Source: Streptacidiphilus albus JL83
Lineage (GTDB): Bacteria; Actinomycetota; Actinomycetes; Streptomycetales; Streptomycetaceae
Assembly (NCBI RefSeq): GCF_000744705.1
Contig: NZ_JQML01000001.1
Coordinates: 2,542,001-2,606,000, forward strand
Direction of reading: 5' to 3'
DNA: 64,000 nt
Position numbers and translations under genes: made by a program. The notes under the pieces are model-generated. The model saw only the letters and a program-made list of their open reading frames with translations. It had not been told where the DNA came from and made no database searches. Shown one piece after another: positions 7,674 through 16,348 of the stretch (position 1 is the first letter of the stretch; every line of letters begins with the position of its first letter).

Positions 7674-10264
7674 ACGGCGGTGCCCTCGTCTCCGGTTGCC
7701 CCGCGGTTGTAGCGGGGGTGGATCAGTCCGACGCAGCTGTAGGGGAGGTCGTCGACGACCTCCACCGGAACCCCGCGCTGCTCGGCGAGCAGCCGGACGT
7801 GTCCGAGCTCGGCGTCCGCACCGCGCCGGACCAGGACCCGCCAGGGCACGCGCCGCAGCAGGACCCGGGTGGTCTCGCCCACGCCGGGCTTGACCAGGTT
7901 GACGCTGTGGATGCCGTACTCCTCGCTGATCCGCTCCATCGCGGCCCAGCCGGACCAGTCCGGTTCGCGCTCGGGCGCGTCGGCGGACATCGGCACGGCG
8001 GTCCCGGCGGCCCGGACGTCGGGGAAGCAGGCGGCGACGGCGTCCAGGAACTGCTCCGAGACGTCGCCGCCGGCCAGTTCGCGGTAGTACTTCGCGCCGT
8101 GGAAGTCGTCCGGGCCGATCAGTCCGGGCCGCAGCACGGTGCGCGAGACCAGGCCCGAGACGGTCGAGTTGAGGCAGGCCGAGGGGATCAGGAAGTCCTC
8201 GCGGGTGCCGAAGGTGCGGACGCAGCGGGCGGGGTCGGCCAGGACCGCCATCGCCGGGTCGAAGCCGGTGCCCTCCAGCGCCGCCGCCAGCTCCCGGGTG
8301 ATCGCGCCCTTGCCGGTCCAGCCGTCGACGAAGACCACGTCGGCCGGGTCGTGGTGGGCGCGGAGGTAGCGCAGCGCCACCGGGTCGATGCCCCGGCCCC
8401 GGACGATGGAGACGGCGTAGTGCGGCAGGTCCAGGCCGTGGGCGTACTGCGCCCAGCGGCGCATCAGGATGCCGACCGGCGTCCCGGCCCGGGCCAGCGA
8501 GGCGAGGACGGCGCCCCGGCCGCGCTCGGCCAGGAGGGTCTCGGTCACCACGGCGACGGCCTCGGCGATCCGGCCCGCCGAGTCCCGCAGCGCCGCGTGG
8601 AACAGCTGCTGGTAGGCGTCGGTGGGCTGGTACTCGATCGGCAGCGACTCCGCGTAGTGCGCGCCGCCCTGCTGGACGGCCTCCTCGCGCTCCTCGGTCG
8701 GCGCTTCGAGGGTGACCCCGGACAGGTCCTTCAGCAGCCAGGAGACCTCGTCCGCACGGTAGGAGGAGAAGGCCGGTCCATGGAGCGGGGTCGGCAGCAC
8801 CGCCACCGACGGCACCGGCGCGGAAGGCACCGCCACCGACGACACCAGCGCGGGCAGCGCCGCTGCCGACGGCACCGGCGCGGGGGCGGTCCGGCGCGGC
8901 CGGTGGGCGGGGACGGCGGCCAGCAGCACCAGGTCGGTGACGCCGCGCAGCCGTTCCAGCAGCCCCCGTCCCGGTGTGTGCAGCGGGGCGGCGTCGCCCT
9001 GCGAGTCGACCACCAGGACGATGGCGTCGAAGCGCCGCGCGGGGTCGACGCCGGGGTCGACGTTGTAGGCGTAGCGGGTGCCCTCGCCGTCGGCGGGCGC
9101 GTCGTGGGCGGGGAAGGCCAGTCGGGTGCGGATGGCGTAGCCGGGGTCGTCGACCGCCAGCACCGGCGAGCGGGTGGTGCTGGAGAAGAACACCGCGTCC
9201 TCCGGCTGCGGCAGCGCCTCCTGGAGCGCGGCGGCGAGGCGCAGCGGGGTGTACATCAGCTCCTCGGTGCCGAGCACCAGCACCCGGCGCGCGGAGCCGC
9301 CCTCCGCCGTGAGCGCCGAGGCCAGCCGCGCGGCCATGCCGGGCAGCGCCGAGGCCAGCCGCGCGGCCATGCCGGGCAGCGCCGCGTCCAACCGGGCCCG
9401 GTCGGCCGCGTCGTAGCCGTGCCGGCCGCCGTCGCGGAGGCCGGTCGGCCAGCCGAGGTCGACCCGGCGCAGCGGGGCGTGGCTGCCGTCGGTGAGGGTG
9501 CGGGCGGCGCAGGGGTTGCGGCCGTCCTCGGCCTCGACCAGGGCCGTGCCCCGAGCGAGCACGTCGGCCGGCAGGCCGACGGTGCCGCTGACGGTGGCCA
9601 CCACCTCGATCCGGGTGCCGAGGTCGGCGGCGGCCTTGGCCAGCCGGTCGCGGTCGCGGTCCGCGCGCAGGTCGACCATGGTGGCGACCACGTAGCGGGC
9701 CCGGGGGTGGCGGGCGTGCAGCGCGGTGATGGTGTTCACCAGTGTCTGCCCGGTGGAGAGTTCGTCGTCGACCAGGACCAGCGGGCCGGGTCCGGCCAGC
9801 AGGTCGGCGTCCTCCGGCAGCAGCAGGTGCGAGGTGGCGTGGGAGTGCTCCTCCTCGAAGCCGCCGACCGGCTCCACCCCGGCGACCGGCCGCCGGGTCG
9901 AGTGGAGGTAGCGGGCCGGGATGTCGCCGCCGAGGCCGTCCGCGACGCAGTGGCCGAGGCCGGTCGCGGTCTCGGCGTAGCCGAGGACGACCGCCGCCGA
10001 CGCCTCCGCGCCGAGCAGCTCGCGGACCGCCCGGCCGAGGTCGTGGCCGGCCCGGTAGACGGTCGCCGGCCGTTGCGGCACGTGCTTGCCGAGCACCTGG
10101 GAGACCAGCAGGTGCGCCCGCAGCGGATTGCGGCGCAGCGCCAGCCCCAGCAGCTCCCGCGCCGGGCCGGCCGGGAGCCGCACGCCGAGGCGGCGCTCGA
10201 CCCACTCCCCGGGCCAGACGTCGGCCGCTTCCACGGTTGCGGTGGGCTGCTGCTCAGCTTTCAT
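7670..10264 (-). CDS. Fused PRTase-TRSP-StiP-PELOTA protein of the Ter cluster
   Basis: This 864-residue protein joins functions usually carried by two genes. About 60-250 is an orotate-PRTase-like domain with the PRPP loop LVLVDDELSTGQT (162-174). About 270-455 is a TRSP-like domain (VLVLGTEELMYTP, FFSSTTRSPV). Residues 456-496 are a Pro/Ala/Val/Ser-rich linker. From about 497 it is StiP-like, with the conserved SACLNSTVSGL cysteine and DFHGAKYYREL histidine. The last 85 residues resemble the PELOTA RNA-binding domain. An 11-residue duplication (ALPGMAARLAS, twice) lies near 295-316. The ribosome site is AAGAAGG. The family is predicted to build or process a nucleoside-like compound; the chemistry is not proven. 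Confidence 0.88.
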   Translation of the reverse strand: MKAEQQPTATVEAADVWPGEWVERRLGVRLPAGPARELLGLALRRNPLRAHLLVSQVLGKHVPQRPATVYRAGHDLGRAVRELLGAEASAAVVLGYAETATGLGHCVADGLGGDIPARYLHSTRRPVAGVEPVGGFEEEHSHATSHLLLPEDADLLAGPGPLVLVDDELSTGQTLVNTITALHARHPRARYVVATMVDLRADRDRDRLAKAAADLGTRIEVVATVSGTVGLPADVLARGTALVEAEDGRNPCAARTLTDGSHAPLRRVDLGWPTGLRDGGRHGYDAADRARLDAALPGMAARLASALPGMAARLASALTAEGGSARRVLVLGTEELMYTPLRLAAALQEALPQPEDAVFFSSTTRSPVLAVDDPGYAIRTRLAFPAHDAPADGEGTRYAYNVDPGVDPARRFDAIVLVVDSQGDAAPLHTPGRGLLERLRGVTDLVLLAAVPAHRPRRTAPAPVPSAAALPALVSSVAVPSAPVPSVAVLPTPLHGPAFSSYRADEVSWLLKDLSGVTLEAPTEEREEAVQQGGAHYAESLPIEYQPTDAYQQLFHAALRDSAGRIAEAVAVVTETLLAERGRGAVLASLARAGTPVGILMRRWAQYAHGLDLPHYAVSIVRGRGIDPVALRYLRAHHDPADVVFVDGWTGKGAITRELAAALEGTGFDPAMAVLADPARCVRTFGTREDFLIPSACLNSTVSGLVSRTVLRPGLIGPDDFHGAKYYRELAGGDVSEQFLDAVAACFPDVRAAGTAVPMSADAPEREPDWSGWAAMERISEEYGIHSVNLVKPGVGETTRVLLRRVPWRVLVRRGADAELGHVRLLAEQRGVPVEVVDDLPYSCVGLIHPRYNRGATGDEGTAV
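9312..9377. repeat. 33-bp perfect tandem duplication inside the PRTase fusion gene
   Basis: Two exact 33-bp copies (9312-9344 and 9345-9377) encode ALPGMAARLAS twice in frame, between the PRTase and TRSP parts. The exact identity implies a recent duplication or ongoing slippage. Confidence 0.9.
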
Positions 10265-10376
10265 CAGGCTGCCTTCTTTGTTGCTCGTTCATGCTCAGCT
10301 CACCAGCCGCAGATGACGGCCGGGTGTCGTCCGGCCGACCGGAAGATGCAGGTCGGCCGTTACGGGGGGAGCCGCC

Positions 10377-11582
10377 TCAGCGGCACAGGCAGGCGGCCAG
10401 CAGCTCCGCGAAGGTGACGTCCTCACGGGCGACGCCGAAGACCGAGGCCCGCAGCATGACCCGCTGGGCCCAGGCCCGGTGCGGCTTCACCTCGTTCATC
10501 TTGTTGGTGTACGCCGAGCGCAGCACGCCGCCGCCGGAGCGGTCCTGGTGCAGGATGTCGGCGGCGTCCGACCACTCCTCGTGGGTGGCGACGGCGAGGG
10601 CGTGGACGGCCGGCACATGGCTGGGGTGGATGCAGGTCTTGCCGAGCAGCCCGTTGGCGCGGTCGAGCTCTATCTCGCGGATCAGCCCGTCCAGGTCGTG
10701 CTCGATCAGCCGGCGCCGGACGCCGTCGGTCGGCGGCTCGGTGCCGGAGAACGGCGACTGCCGCAGCTGGGGCTTGAACTTCCGTTCCTGGACCGGGAAG
10801 TACTCCCAGACCGGACCGGTGACGGTGAAGCCGCTGCCGTCGGCCCGGCCCAGCACATTGACCACGTCGCCGATCACCGAGGCCACCAACTGGACGTCGT
10901 AGGCCGTGAGTTCCGGCGGACGGCGGAGTCCGTAGGCGGAGCAGAGGTCGGTCACGCCGAGCCGGACGGCGAGGATCTGCTCGCGGTGCTTCTCCAGTGC
11001 CCGGGCGATGCCGGAGAGCGTCTCCCGACGGGTCTCCAGGTGCGCCAGCTCCGGCGACTCCAGCACCGGCATGGCGAACAGCCGCAGCCCGGTCGCCGCC
11101 CGGACCGAGGCCAGGGCCTCCAGGAACGGCAGCCCGGTCTCCTCGGTGAACTTCGGCAGGACGAAGCCGGAGAGCAGCCGCAGCGCCGGTCCGAGCCGGG
11201 CGGCCAGGTCGGTGATCTGCCCGGCGCGGCGGACCCGGACGAAGAGCAGCGGGACCGGTGCGGCGGAACCCGACGCCCCGTCCTCCGCCCGGAGCTCCTC
11301 CTCCTCGGCCAGCCGGGTCAACTGCCGGACCAGGTTGGCCTCGGCGTCGGCGACCTCGCGGTCGTCGATGGCGTCCTCCAGGCAGAGCACCATGGACACC
11401 ACGCCCTGCGCCGCCTGCTTGCGGATGTCGGCCAGCAGGTGCGGGCGGGTGGCGGGCGAGTAGAGGGTGGCGCCGAGGGCGGTCGAGAGCACGCCGGGGG
11501 CGCTGTCCCGGTCGAAGTGCGCGGGTTCGTGCAGAAAGAGCCGTTGCCGGGTCTCCGCATCCAGTTGGCTGAAATGGTGCAC
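10377..11582 (-). CDS. HpcH/HpaI aldolase / citrate-lyase-like protein of the Ter cluster
   Basis: The protein has the CitE/HpcH TIM-barrel signatures: MVLCLEDAIDD (metal-binding acidic residues), PLLFVRVRRAGQI (CoA/metal-region Arg) and GFVLPKF. It is about 400 residues, longer than plain CitE (about 290), as is usual for the Ter-linked branch, with a C-terminal extension after residue 300. I chose the GTG at 11582 (HHFSQLDAETRQRLF), because close relatives begin this way, and a G-run precedes it. An ATG at 11618 is possible. It lies upstream of the PRTase fusion on the same strand with a 112-bp gap. Confidence 0.8.
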   Translation of the reverse strand: MHHFSQLDAETRQRLFLHEPAHFDRDSAPGVLSTALGATLYSPATRPHLLADIRKQAAQGVVSMVLCLEDAIDDREVADAEANLVRQLTRLAEEEELRAEDGASGSAAPVPLLFVRVRRAGQITDLAARLGPALRLLSGFVLPKFTEETGLPFLEALASVRAATGLRLFAMPVLESPELAHLETRRETLSGIARALEKHREQILAVRLGVTDLCSAYGLRRPPELTAYDVQLVASVIGDVVNVLGRADGSGFTVTGPVWEYFPVQERKFKPQLRQSPFSGTEPPTDGVRRRLIEHDLDGLIREIELDRANGLLGKTCIHPSHVPAVHALAVATHEEWSDAADILHQDRSGGGVLRSAYTNKMNEVKPHRAWAQRVMLRASVFGVAREDVTFAELLAACLCR

Positions 11583-11817
11583 GGGCCCCCCAGAGTGTGG
11601 TGTGCCGAGGAAAGTCATGGGGCGTGGGGGCCTGCCGGGATCCACCGGGGCCGTTGGGTGATCATCGTACGTAAGAAGTCGCCATAATCCAGCCAGGAAA
11701 CATGACGTTTTCGGAAGCGTGGCCACCGGTTAACACACCGGTCTCATCTGCCGACTCGTCCGGGCGCCGGAGGGCCCCGCATTGTCCTGGGCCTCCGCCG
11801 GACGGCAGGATGAGCCC

Positions 11818-12666
11818 ATGACCCGGGTGATGCCCAAAGGCTCGAACACTCCCCTGTCCGCCGTCGACGCGGTACGCGCCGTGCTGCGCTGGCGCGTCGC
11901 CCCCGGTGGACCGGACATCGACGTCGTCGCGCTGCTGCTGGGCACCGACGGGCGGGTGCGCAGCGACGAGGACTTCGTCTTCTACAACCAGCCCCGGCAC
12001 CCCTCGGGCCGGGTGCGGCACCGCTCCAAGACCCGGCGCGGCGAGGACCTCACCGACATCCTGGACATCGACCTGGCCCAGCTTCCGGCCGAGGTGGAGC
12101 GGGTGGTGGTCGGCGGAGCCGCCGAGGGCGGGAACTTCGCCCAGGTCACCGGGCTGTGCATCCAGCTCTACGACATCGCCCGGGGGCCGGACGCCGAGCC
12201 GCTGGCCCGCTTCGACATCGCCGACGCGAACCAGGTGACCGCGATGCTCTGCGGGGAGATCTACCGCCGCTCCGGCGGCTGGAAGTTCCGCGCGATCGGG
12301 CAGGGCTACGCCTCCGGGCTGGTCGGGCTGGCCACGGACTTCGGCGTCACCGTGGACGAGGACGAGGAGGAGGCCGGCGCGTCGGCCCCGGTGACGGTGC
12401 CCGCCCAGCAGTCCGTCCCGGACGGGACCGCGCCGGACCAGGGGTACGGCTACCCGCAGCTGCTGTCCGCCCCGCCGATGCCGGAGACGGCGCCGGAGGT
12501 ACCGCCGCAAGCGCCCCTCACGGCGCCGGAGGTACCGCCGCAAGCGCCCCTCACGGCGCCGGAGATGCCGACCCAGCCCGCGCCGTTCCCGATGCCGCCG
12601 CTGCTGCCGGAGCCGGAGGGCTTCGCCCTGCCGCCCCAGGGCCCGCAGTTCCTGTCGGTCGGCTGA
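11818..12666 (+). CDS. TerD-family protein with proline-rich tail
   Basis: The 282-residue protein has one TerD domain (about 5-185). It includes the [10 protein letters not shown] segment, a [11 protein letters not shown] stretch and the C-terminal [16 protein letters not shown] signature. TerD domains bind Ca2+ and mediate stress-linked membrane or complex functions. The N-terminal strand is atypical (MPKGSNTPL rather than LxKGGNxxL). Beyond 185 is a disordered Pro/Ala/Gln-rich tail with the 11-residue repeat [11 protein letters not shown] twice. The ATG at 11818 has AGGATGA upstream. It is divergent from the aldolase gene. Confidence 0.85.
   Translation: MTRVMPKGSNTPLSAVDAVRAVLRWRVAPGGPDIDVVALLLGTDGRVRSDEDFVFYNQPRHPSGRVRHRSKTRRGEDLTDILDIDLAQLPAEVERVVVGGAAEGGNFAQVTGLCIQLYDIARGPDAEPLARFDIADANQVTAMLCGEIYRRSGGWKFRAIGQGYASGLVGLATDFGVTVDEDEEEAGASAPVTVPAQQSVPDGTAPDQGYGYPQLLSAPPMPETAPEVPPQAPLTAPEVPPQAPLTAPEMPTQPAPFPMPPLLPEPEGFALPPQGPQFLSVG
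12490..12555. repeat. 33-bp perfect tandem duplication in the TerD tail
   Basis: Two exact 33-bp copies (12490-12522, 12523-12555) encode [11 protein letters not shown] twice. A third, partial copy (APEMP) follows. The repeat is in frame and only lengthens the disordered tail. Confidence 0.9.
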
Positions 12667-12780
12667 GGCCGAGGCTGAAGCTGAGGCACGGGCCCCGGAC
12701 CGGGAGCCGGGCCCGGCCCCGGGTCGGACCCGGCCGAAGCCGGGCCCGCCTCAGCTCACCTCAGCTCACCTCAGCTCAGC

Positions 12781-13509
12781 TCAGCTCACCGGCTTGTAGC
12801 CCCGCTGCCACTGGAGGCCCCAGCCGTACAGCCGGTCGAGTTCCGCCTGGAACCCGTACACGTACTTGGCCTCGCGGCGGACCTTCAGCACCCCGTCCCG
12901 GTTCTCGATCAGCGCCACGGCACAGGAGCGCGCCTGCGCGGCCTGCTGGTCGAGCTTGACCTCGATCGGCTTCCCGCCCGGGGGGAAGAGGGTCACCAGG
13001 GCGTGGGTGCGGTCGAAGGCCGGGGTCTCGTCGTAGATGTAGACGAAGATGAGCAGCCGCCGGAAGGAGTCCTTCTTCGACAGGTCGATGTACATCGTCT
13101 CGCCCGAGGGCGCACCGGAGCGGTCGTCGCGGCTGAGCTTGATGAACGGCGAATGCTGGAGGTCCCCGTACAGCTCGCCCAGCGGCTGGATCACCCCCTT
13201 GGTGCCGTCGGTCAGTTCGTACAGGCAGCCGAGGTCCAGGTCGACCGCGGTCGGCTGCGCCGAGGCCACCGGCAGCGGCATCGGCTTGAACAGCGTCGGG
13301 CGCAGCAGCCCCCGCCAGACCTCGCCGGAGCTGCGCCGGGCCGGGCCCTCCTCCCGGTTGGTCCAGTGCAGGTTGACCTGCATCGTCCCGGCGACCACGC
13401 CCTTCTCGGTCAGCGCCACCTCGGGTGAGCCCTTGCTGAGCGTCACCCGGTCCACACCGGCGTCGAAGCTCGCCTCGGCCCGGCGCAGGAAGTCCTTCAG
13501 TCCAGCCAT
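12781..13509 (-). CDS. TerA-like tellurium/stress protein
   Basis: The 242-residue protein resembles the Streptomyces tellurium-resistance protein that begins MAGLKDFLRRAEASFDAGVDRVTLSKG. It carries VDLDLGCLYELTDG (calcium-type acidic loop), LLIFVYIYDETPAF and the C-terminal YGFQAELDRLYGWGLQW. These features place it in the TerD-related TerA-like group. The ATG at 13509 is preceded by GGGGGTGG. It converges on the TerD gene (stop 12666) and is transcribed away from the DUF2637 gene across a 534-bp gap. Confidence 0.8.
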   Translation of the reverse strand: MAGLKDFLRRAEASFDAGVDRVTLSKGSPEVALTEKGVVAGTMQVNLHWTNREEGPARRSSGEVWRGLLRPTLFKPMPLPVASAQPTAVDLDLGCLYELTDGTKGVIQPLGELYGDLQHSPFIKLSRDDRSGAPSGETMYIDLSKKDSFRRLLIFVYIYDETPAFDRTHALVTLFPPGGKPIEVKLDQQAAQARSCAVALIENRDGVLKVRREAKYVYGFQAELDRLYGWGLQWQRGYKPVS

Positions 13510-14043
13510 CGTCCACCCCCCAATCCGGGCCAGGCCGCCACCGCGCCTGACAGCCAGTCATCACCATCGAACTACCCAGCGAAGACCCGTCGCGCACCAC
13601 TCTTCCGCAACGGCCGGGGCCCGGTCGGGGCGCCGTCGGCGCAGGGCCGGAACCGGAGCCAAACCGTCCGAAAGCCGACGGCCCGACGGACCTGCGGCAC
13701 CGCCGGAATCCCGCGCAATCCCCGGCGCGGCAGCCTACTTGACGCCGACCCAGCCGTGCTCGTCCATCCATCCCGGCAACGGCCGGCACATCCCGCCGAG
13801 CCACGAACAACCGCTCGTACGGAGTGCCCGCGCACCACCGAGGAACACCCCTCCCCCGGGGGACAACCGCCCCGCGCGTACGATGTGCAACCCTGCAACG
13901 CGATATCGTCTCCCCGCACGCGTGTCGCGGCGTCAGTTCCGCCGCATCTGGGGGACACGGCAGTCGCACCCGGTGCCGTCAGGCGCCACCCCGGTTACTG
14001 TCCCGTCCCCTGCCGCCCGACCCCGAAGCCGAGGCCCTACCGC
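13510..14043. other. Long divergent intergenic region without a gene
   Basis: 534 bp separate the TerA-like gene from the DUF2637 gene. Some frames stay open here, as is usual at this GC content, but none has a start, ribosome site or recognisable product. It must hold the two divergent promoters; I see no clear -10/-35 pair or long dyad. Confidence 0.5.
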
Positions 14044-15063
14044 ATGAACCTTTCCTCCATACAGCTGGTGTGGCTGGTCATCGCCTGCGCGACCGCACTC
14101 GCCGTCGCTGTGATCATGGGCCTGCTGCGTTCCAAGAAGCCCAAGCACGCCGCGCCCGCCGGTGGCGGTGACGACTCCTGGGAGCGCAGCGAGGCCCGCC
14201 GCCGCCGCAAGGAGGCCCTCTACGGCAGCGCCTCCTACGTGCTGCTGTTCGCCTGCGCCTCGGTCGCCGCCGCGCTCTCCTTCCACGGGCTGGTCGGCTT
14301 CGGCCGGGAGAACCTGAACCTGTCCGGCGGCTGGGAGTACCTGGTGCCGTTCGGCCTCGACGGGGCGGCGATGTTCTGCTCCGTGCTGGCCGTCCGCGAG
14401 GCCAGCCACGGCGACGCGGCCTTCGGCTCGCGCATGCTGGTGTGGCTGTTCGCCGGCGCCTCCGCCTGGTTCAACTGGGTGCACGCCCCCCGTGGCGGCA
14501 TGCACAACGGCGCACCGCAGTTCTTCGCCGGCATGTCCCTCTCCGCCGCCGTCCTGTTCGACCGCGCACTGAAGCAGACCCGGCGCGCGGCGCTGCGCGA
14601 GCAGGGGCTGGTCCCGCGCCCGCTGCCGCAGATCCGAATGGTGCGCTGGCTGCGCGCCCCCATCGAGACCTACCGCGCCTGGTCGCTGATGCTGCTGGAG
14701 AACGTCCGCACCCTGGACGAGGCCGTCGACGAGGTCCGCGAGGAGAAGCGCGACCGCGAGGCCGCCGCGCAGCGCCAGCGCAGCGAGAACCGGCGCGAGC
14801 GCGCCGAGTTGAAGGCCCTGTCGCGCTCCGCCCCGCTGCGCGAGCTGACCACCCTGGACGCCTCCGGCGGCAGCGAGCAGGCCGCCGCGCTGGAGCCCGT
14901 CTCCCCGCGGGGTCTGCTGCCGCACCGCCGGCGCCGCGAGGTGCTGGAGCCGGTCGGCACCCAGACCGGCTCCGAGGTCCAGGGCGACGAGGAGGTGGAC
15001 GCGATCCCGCGTCTGGACTCCCTGGAGAAGAAGCTCAAGGACCTGGAACAGCAGTTTGGCTGA
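14044..15063 (+). CDS. DUF2637 membrane protein
   Basis: The 339-residue protein has an N-terminal membrane helix (about 5-24) and a basic cytoplasmic stretch. Three further helices lie at about 60-80 (SYVLLFACASVAAALSF), 100-118 and 128-150, followed by MSLSAAVLFDRALKQTRR. This is the DUF2637 core found in Streptomyces, often on plasmids and integrative elements. The C-terminal 130 residues are charged, with coiled-coil stretches (DEVREEKRDREAAAQRQR and the final SLEKKLKDLEQQ). The chromosomal form stands alone here. Function unknown. Confidence 0.8.
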   Translation: MNLSSIQLVWLVIACATALAVAVIMGLLRSKKPKHAAPAGGGDDSWERSEARRRRKEALYGSASYVLLFACASVAAALSFHGLVGFGRENLNLSGGWEYLVPFGLDGAAMFCSVLAVREASHGDAAFGSRMLVWLFAGASAWFNWVHAPRGGMHNGAPQFFAGMSLSAAVLFDRALKQTRRAALREQGLVPRPLPQIRMVRWLRAPIETYRAWSLMLLENVRTLDEAVDEVREEKRDREAAAQRQRSENRRERAELKALSRSAPLRELTTLDASGGSEQAAALEPVSPRGLLPHRRRREVLEPVGTQTGSEVQGDEEVDAIPRLDSLEKKLKDLEQQFG

Positions 15064-15096
15064 GTCCGGCACAGGTGACCCCCGTACAGTGTCACC

Positions 15097-16275
15097 ATGA
15101 TTGCCAGGCCTGCGACCTCCTCCACGTTGAAGGAGATCAACCTCCGTACCGTCCTCGATGTCATCCGTACCGCGCCGCCGGTCTCCCGGGCGGAGATCGC
15201 GCGGCGGACGGGCATCTCCAAGCCGACCGTCTCGGCGCTGCTCCAGGACCTCCTGGAGATGGGCCTGGTGTCCGAGACGGTCCGCGAGGAGCTGGGACCG
15301 ACCTACGGCGCACTCTTCTTCGCCCCGCGCCCCGAAGCCGCCCACGTCCTCGCACTGGACGTCGGCGCCCGCCGGCTGCGCGGCGCCGTCGCCGACCTCG
15401 AAGGGGCCGTCCACATCCGCCGTGACGTCCCGGTGGAGGGCATGGACGCGCACCAGGTGGTCGGCACCGCCGCCGCCCTCGCCGAGGAGCTCTGCGCCGA
15501 GGCCGGGATCAACCGCTCCGCCCTCCAGCACGCCGCGATCGGCGTCCCCGGCGTGGTGGACCGCCGCGACGGCCGGATCTGGCAGGCCACCAATGTGCCG
15601 GCGCTCGACGGCTTCCTGGCCCGGGACGCGTTCGAGAAGGCACTCGCGCTGCCGGTCACCGTGGAGAACGACATCCACCTGGCCGCCCTGGGCGAGCAGC
15701 GGCACGGCACCGGCGGCAGCACCGGGACGGACGCCGAGAGCTTCGTCTTCCTCTCCGTCGGCACCGGGGTGGGGGCCGGGCTGATCCTCCACGGCGAGCT
15801 GCACCGGGGCTTCGCGGGCGCGGCCGGCGAGCTGGACTGCGCGCTGGAGCCGGAGACCTTCGACGACAACGACCCCTGTGCGGTCGCGATCCTGCAGTTC
15901 GCGGCGCGACGGCTGCCGGGCCATCCGGACCTGAGCACCGAGCAGGTCTTCGAGCTGGCCCGCGCGGGCGACGAGGACGCCTGCGCGGTGGTCGACGAGG
16001 AGGCCCGGCGGATCTCCGGCTACCTCTCGACCGTCGCCGCGGTGGTCGACGTGGAGCTGGTCGTCCTCGGCGGCGGCATCGGCCTCAACGGCGACCTGCT
16101 GCTGCCCCGGATCCGTCGGCGGCTGGAGGAACGGCTGCCCTATCCCCCGGTGGTGGGGATCTCCGCGCTCGGCGACGCCGCCGTGCTCACCGGCGCGGTG
16201 GCCGTGGCCACCCGCGCGGCGCTGGAGCAGATCCTCAGCCTCCGCTTCGGCGCGCCCGGACGCCGCCGGGGCTGA
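15097..16275 (+). CDS. ROK-family transcriptional regulator
   Basis: The 392-residue protein joins an N-terminal winged helix-turn-helix (about 15-75; SRAEIARRTGISKPTVSALL) to a ROK sugar-kinase-like domain (LALDVGARRLRGAV, GVPGVVD, ENDIHLAALGE, SVGTGVGAGLILHGELHRG). The GCxGCxE zinc motif and surrounding kinase residues found in true ROK glucokinases are missing (the segment reads GELDCALEP), so it should be a regulator that senses a sugar or sugar phosphate. It starts 33 bp after the DUF2637 gene. Confidence 0.85.
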   Translation: MIARPATSSTLKEINLRTVLDVIRTAPPVSRAEIARRTGISKPTVSALLQDLLEMGLVSETVREELGPTYGALFFAPRPEAAHVLALDVGARRLRGAVADLEGAVHIRRDVPVEGMDAHQVVGTAAALAEELCAEAGINRSALQHAAIGVPGVVDRRDGRIWQATNVPALDGFLARDAFEKALALPVTVENDIHLAALGEQRHGTGGSTGTDAESFVFLSVGTGVGAGLILHGELHRGFAGAAGELDCALEPETFDDNDPCAVAILQFAARRLPGHPDLSTEQVFELARAGDEDACAVVDEEARRISGYLSTVAAVVDVELVVLGGGIGLNGDLLLPRIRRRLEERLPYPPVVGISALGDAAVLTGAVAVATRAALEQILSLRFGAPGRRRG

Positions 16276-16295
16276 CCCGCCCGGTACCGACGGCA

Positions 16296-16332
16296 GAGCG
16301 GCGGTGGGCCCGGTCCGGGCCCACCGCCGCTC
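16296..16332. terminator. Bidirectional hairpin between ROK and TerC-like genes
   Basis: A perfect 16-bp GC-rich inverted repeat with a 5-nt loop lies between the converging genes ending at 16275 and 16349. No T-run follows, as is common in Streptomyces. Confidence 0.8.
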
Positions 16333-16348
16333 CGTGGTTCCACCGCTG

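Noticed and set aside
6834-10205. HAD phosphatase extended upstream to more than 1,100 residues
   Set aside because: Only the last 279 residues are protein-like; upstream is a shadow of the PRTase fusion, and the ATGA overlap marks the true start.
7718-10417. Very long open frame on the plus strand opposite the PRTase fusion
   Set aside because: It is Gly/Val/Arg-rich without any recognisable motif and mirrors the third-position GC bias of the real gene; no ribosome site.
15097-16275. ROK protein as a glucokinase
   Set aside because: It has an N-terminal helix-turn-helix and lacks the zinc-binding cysteine motif of ROK kinases.
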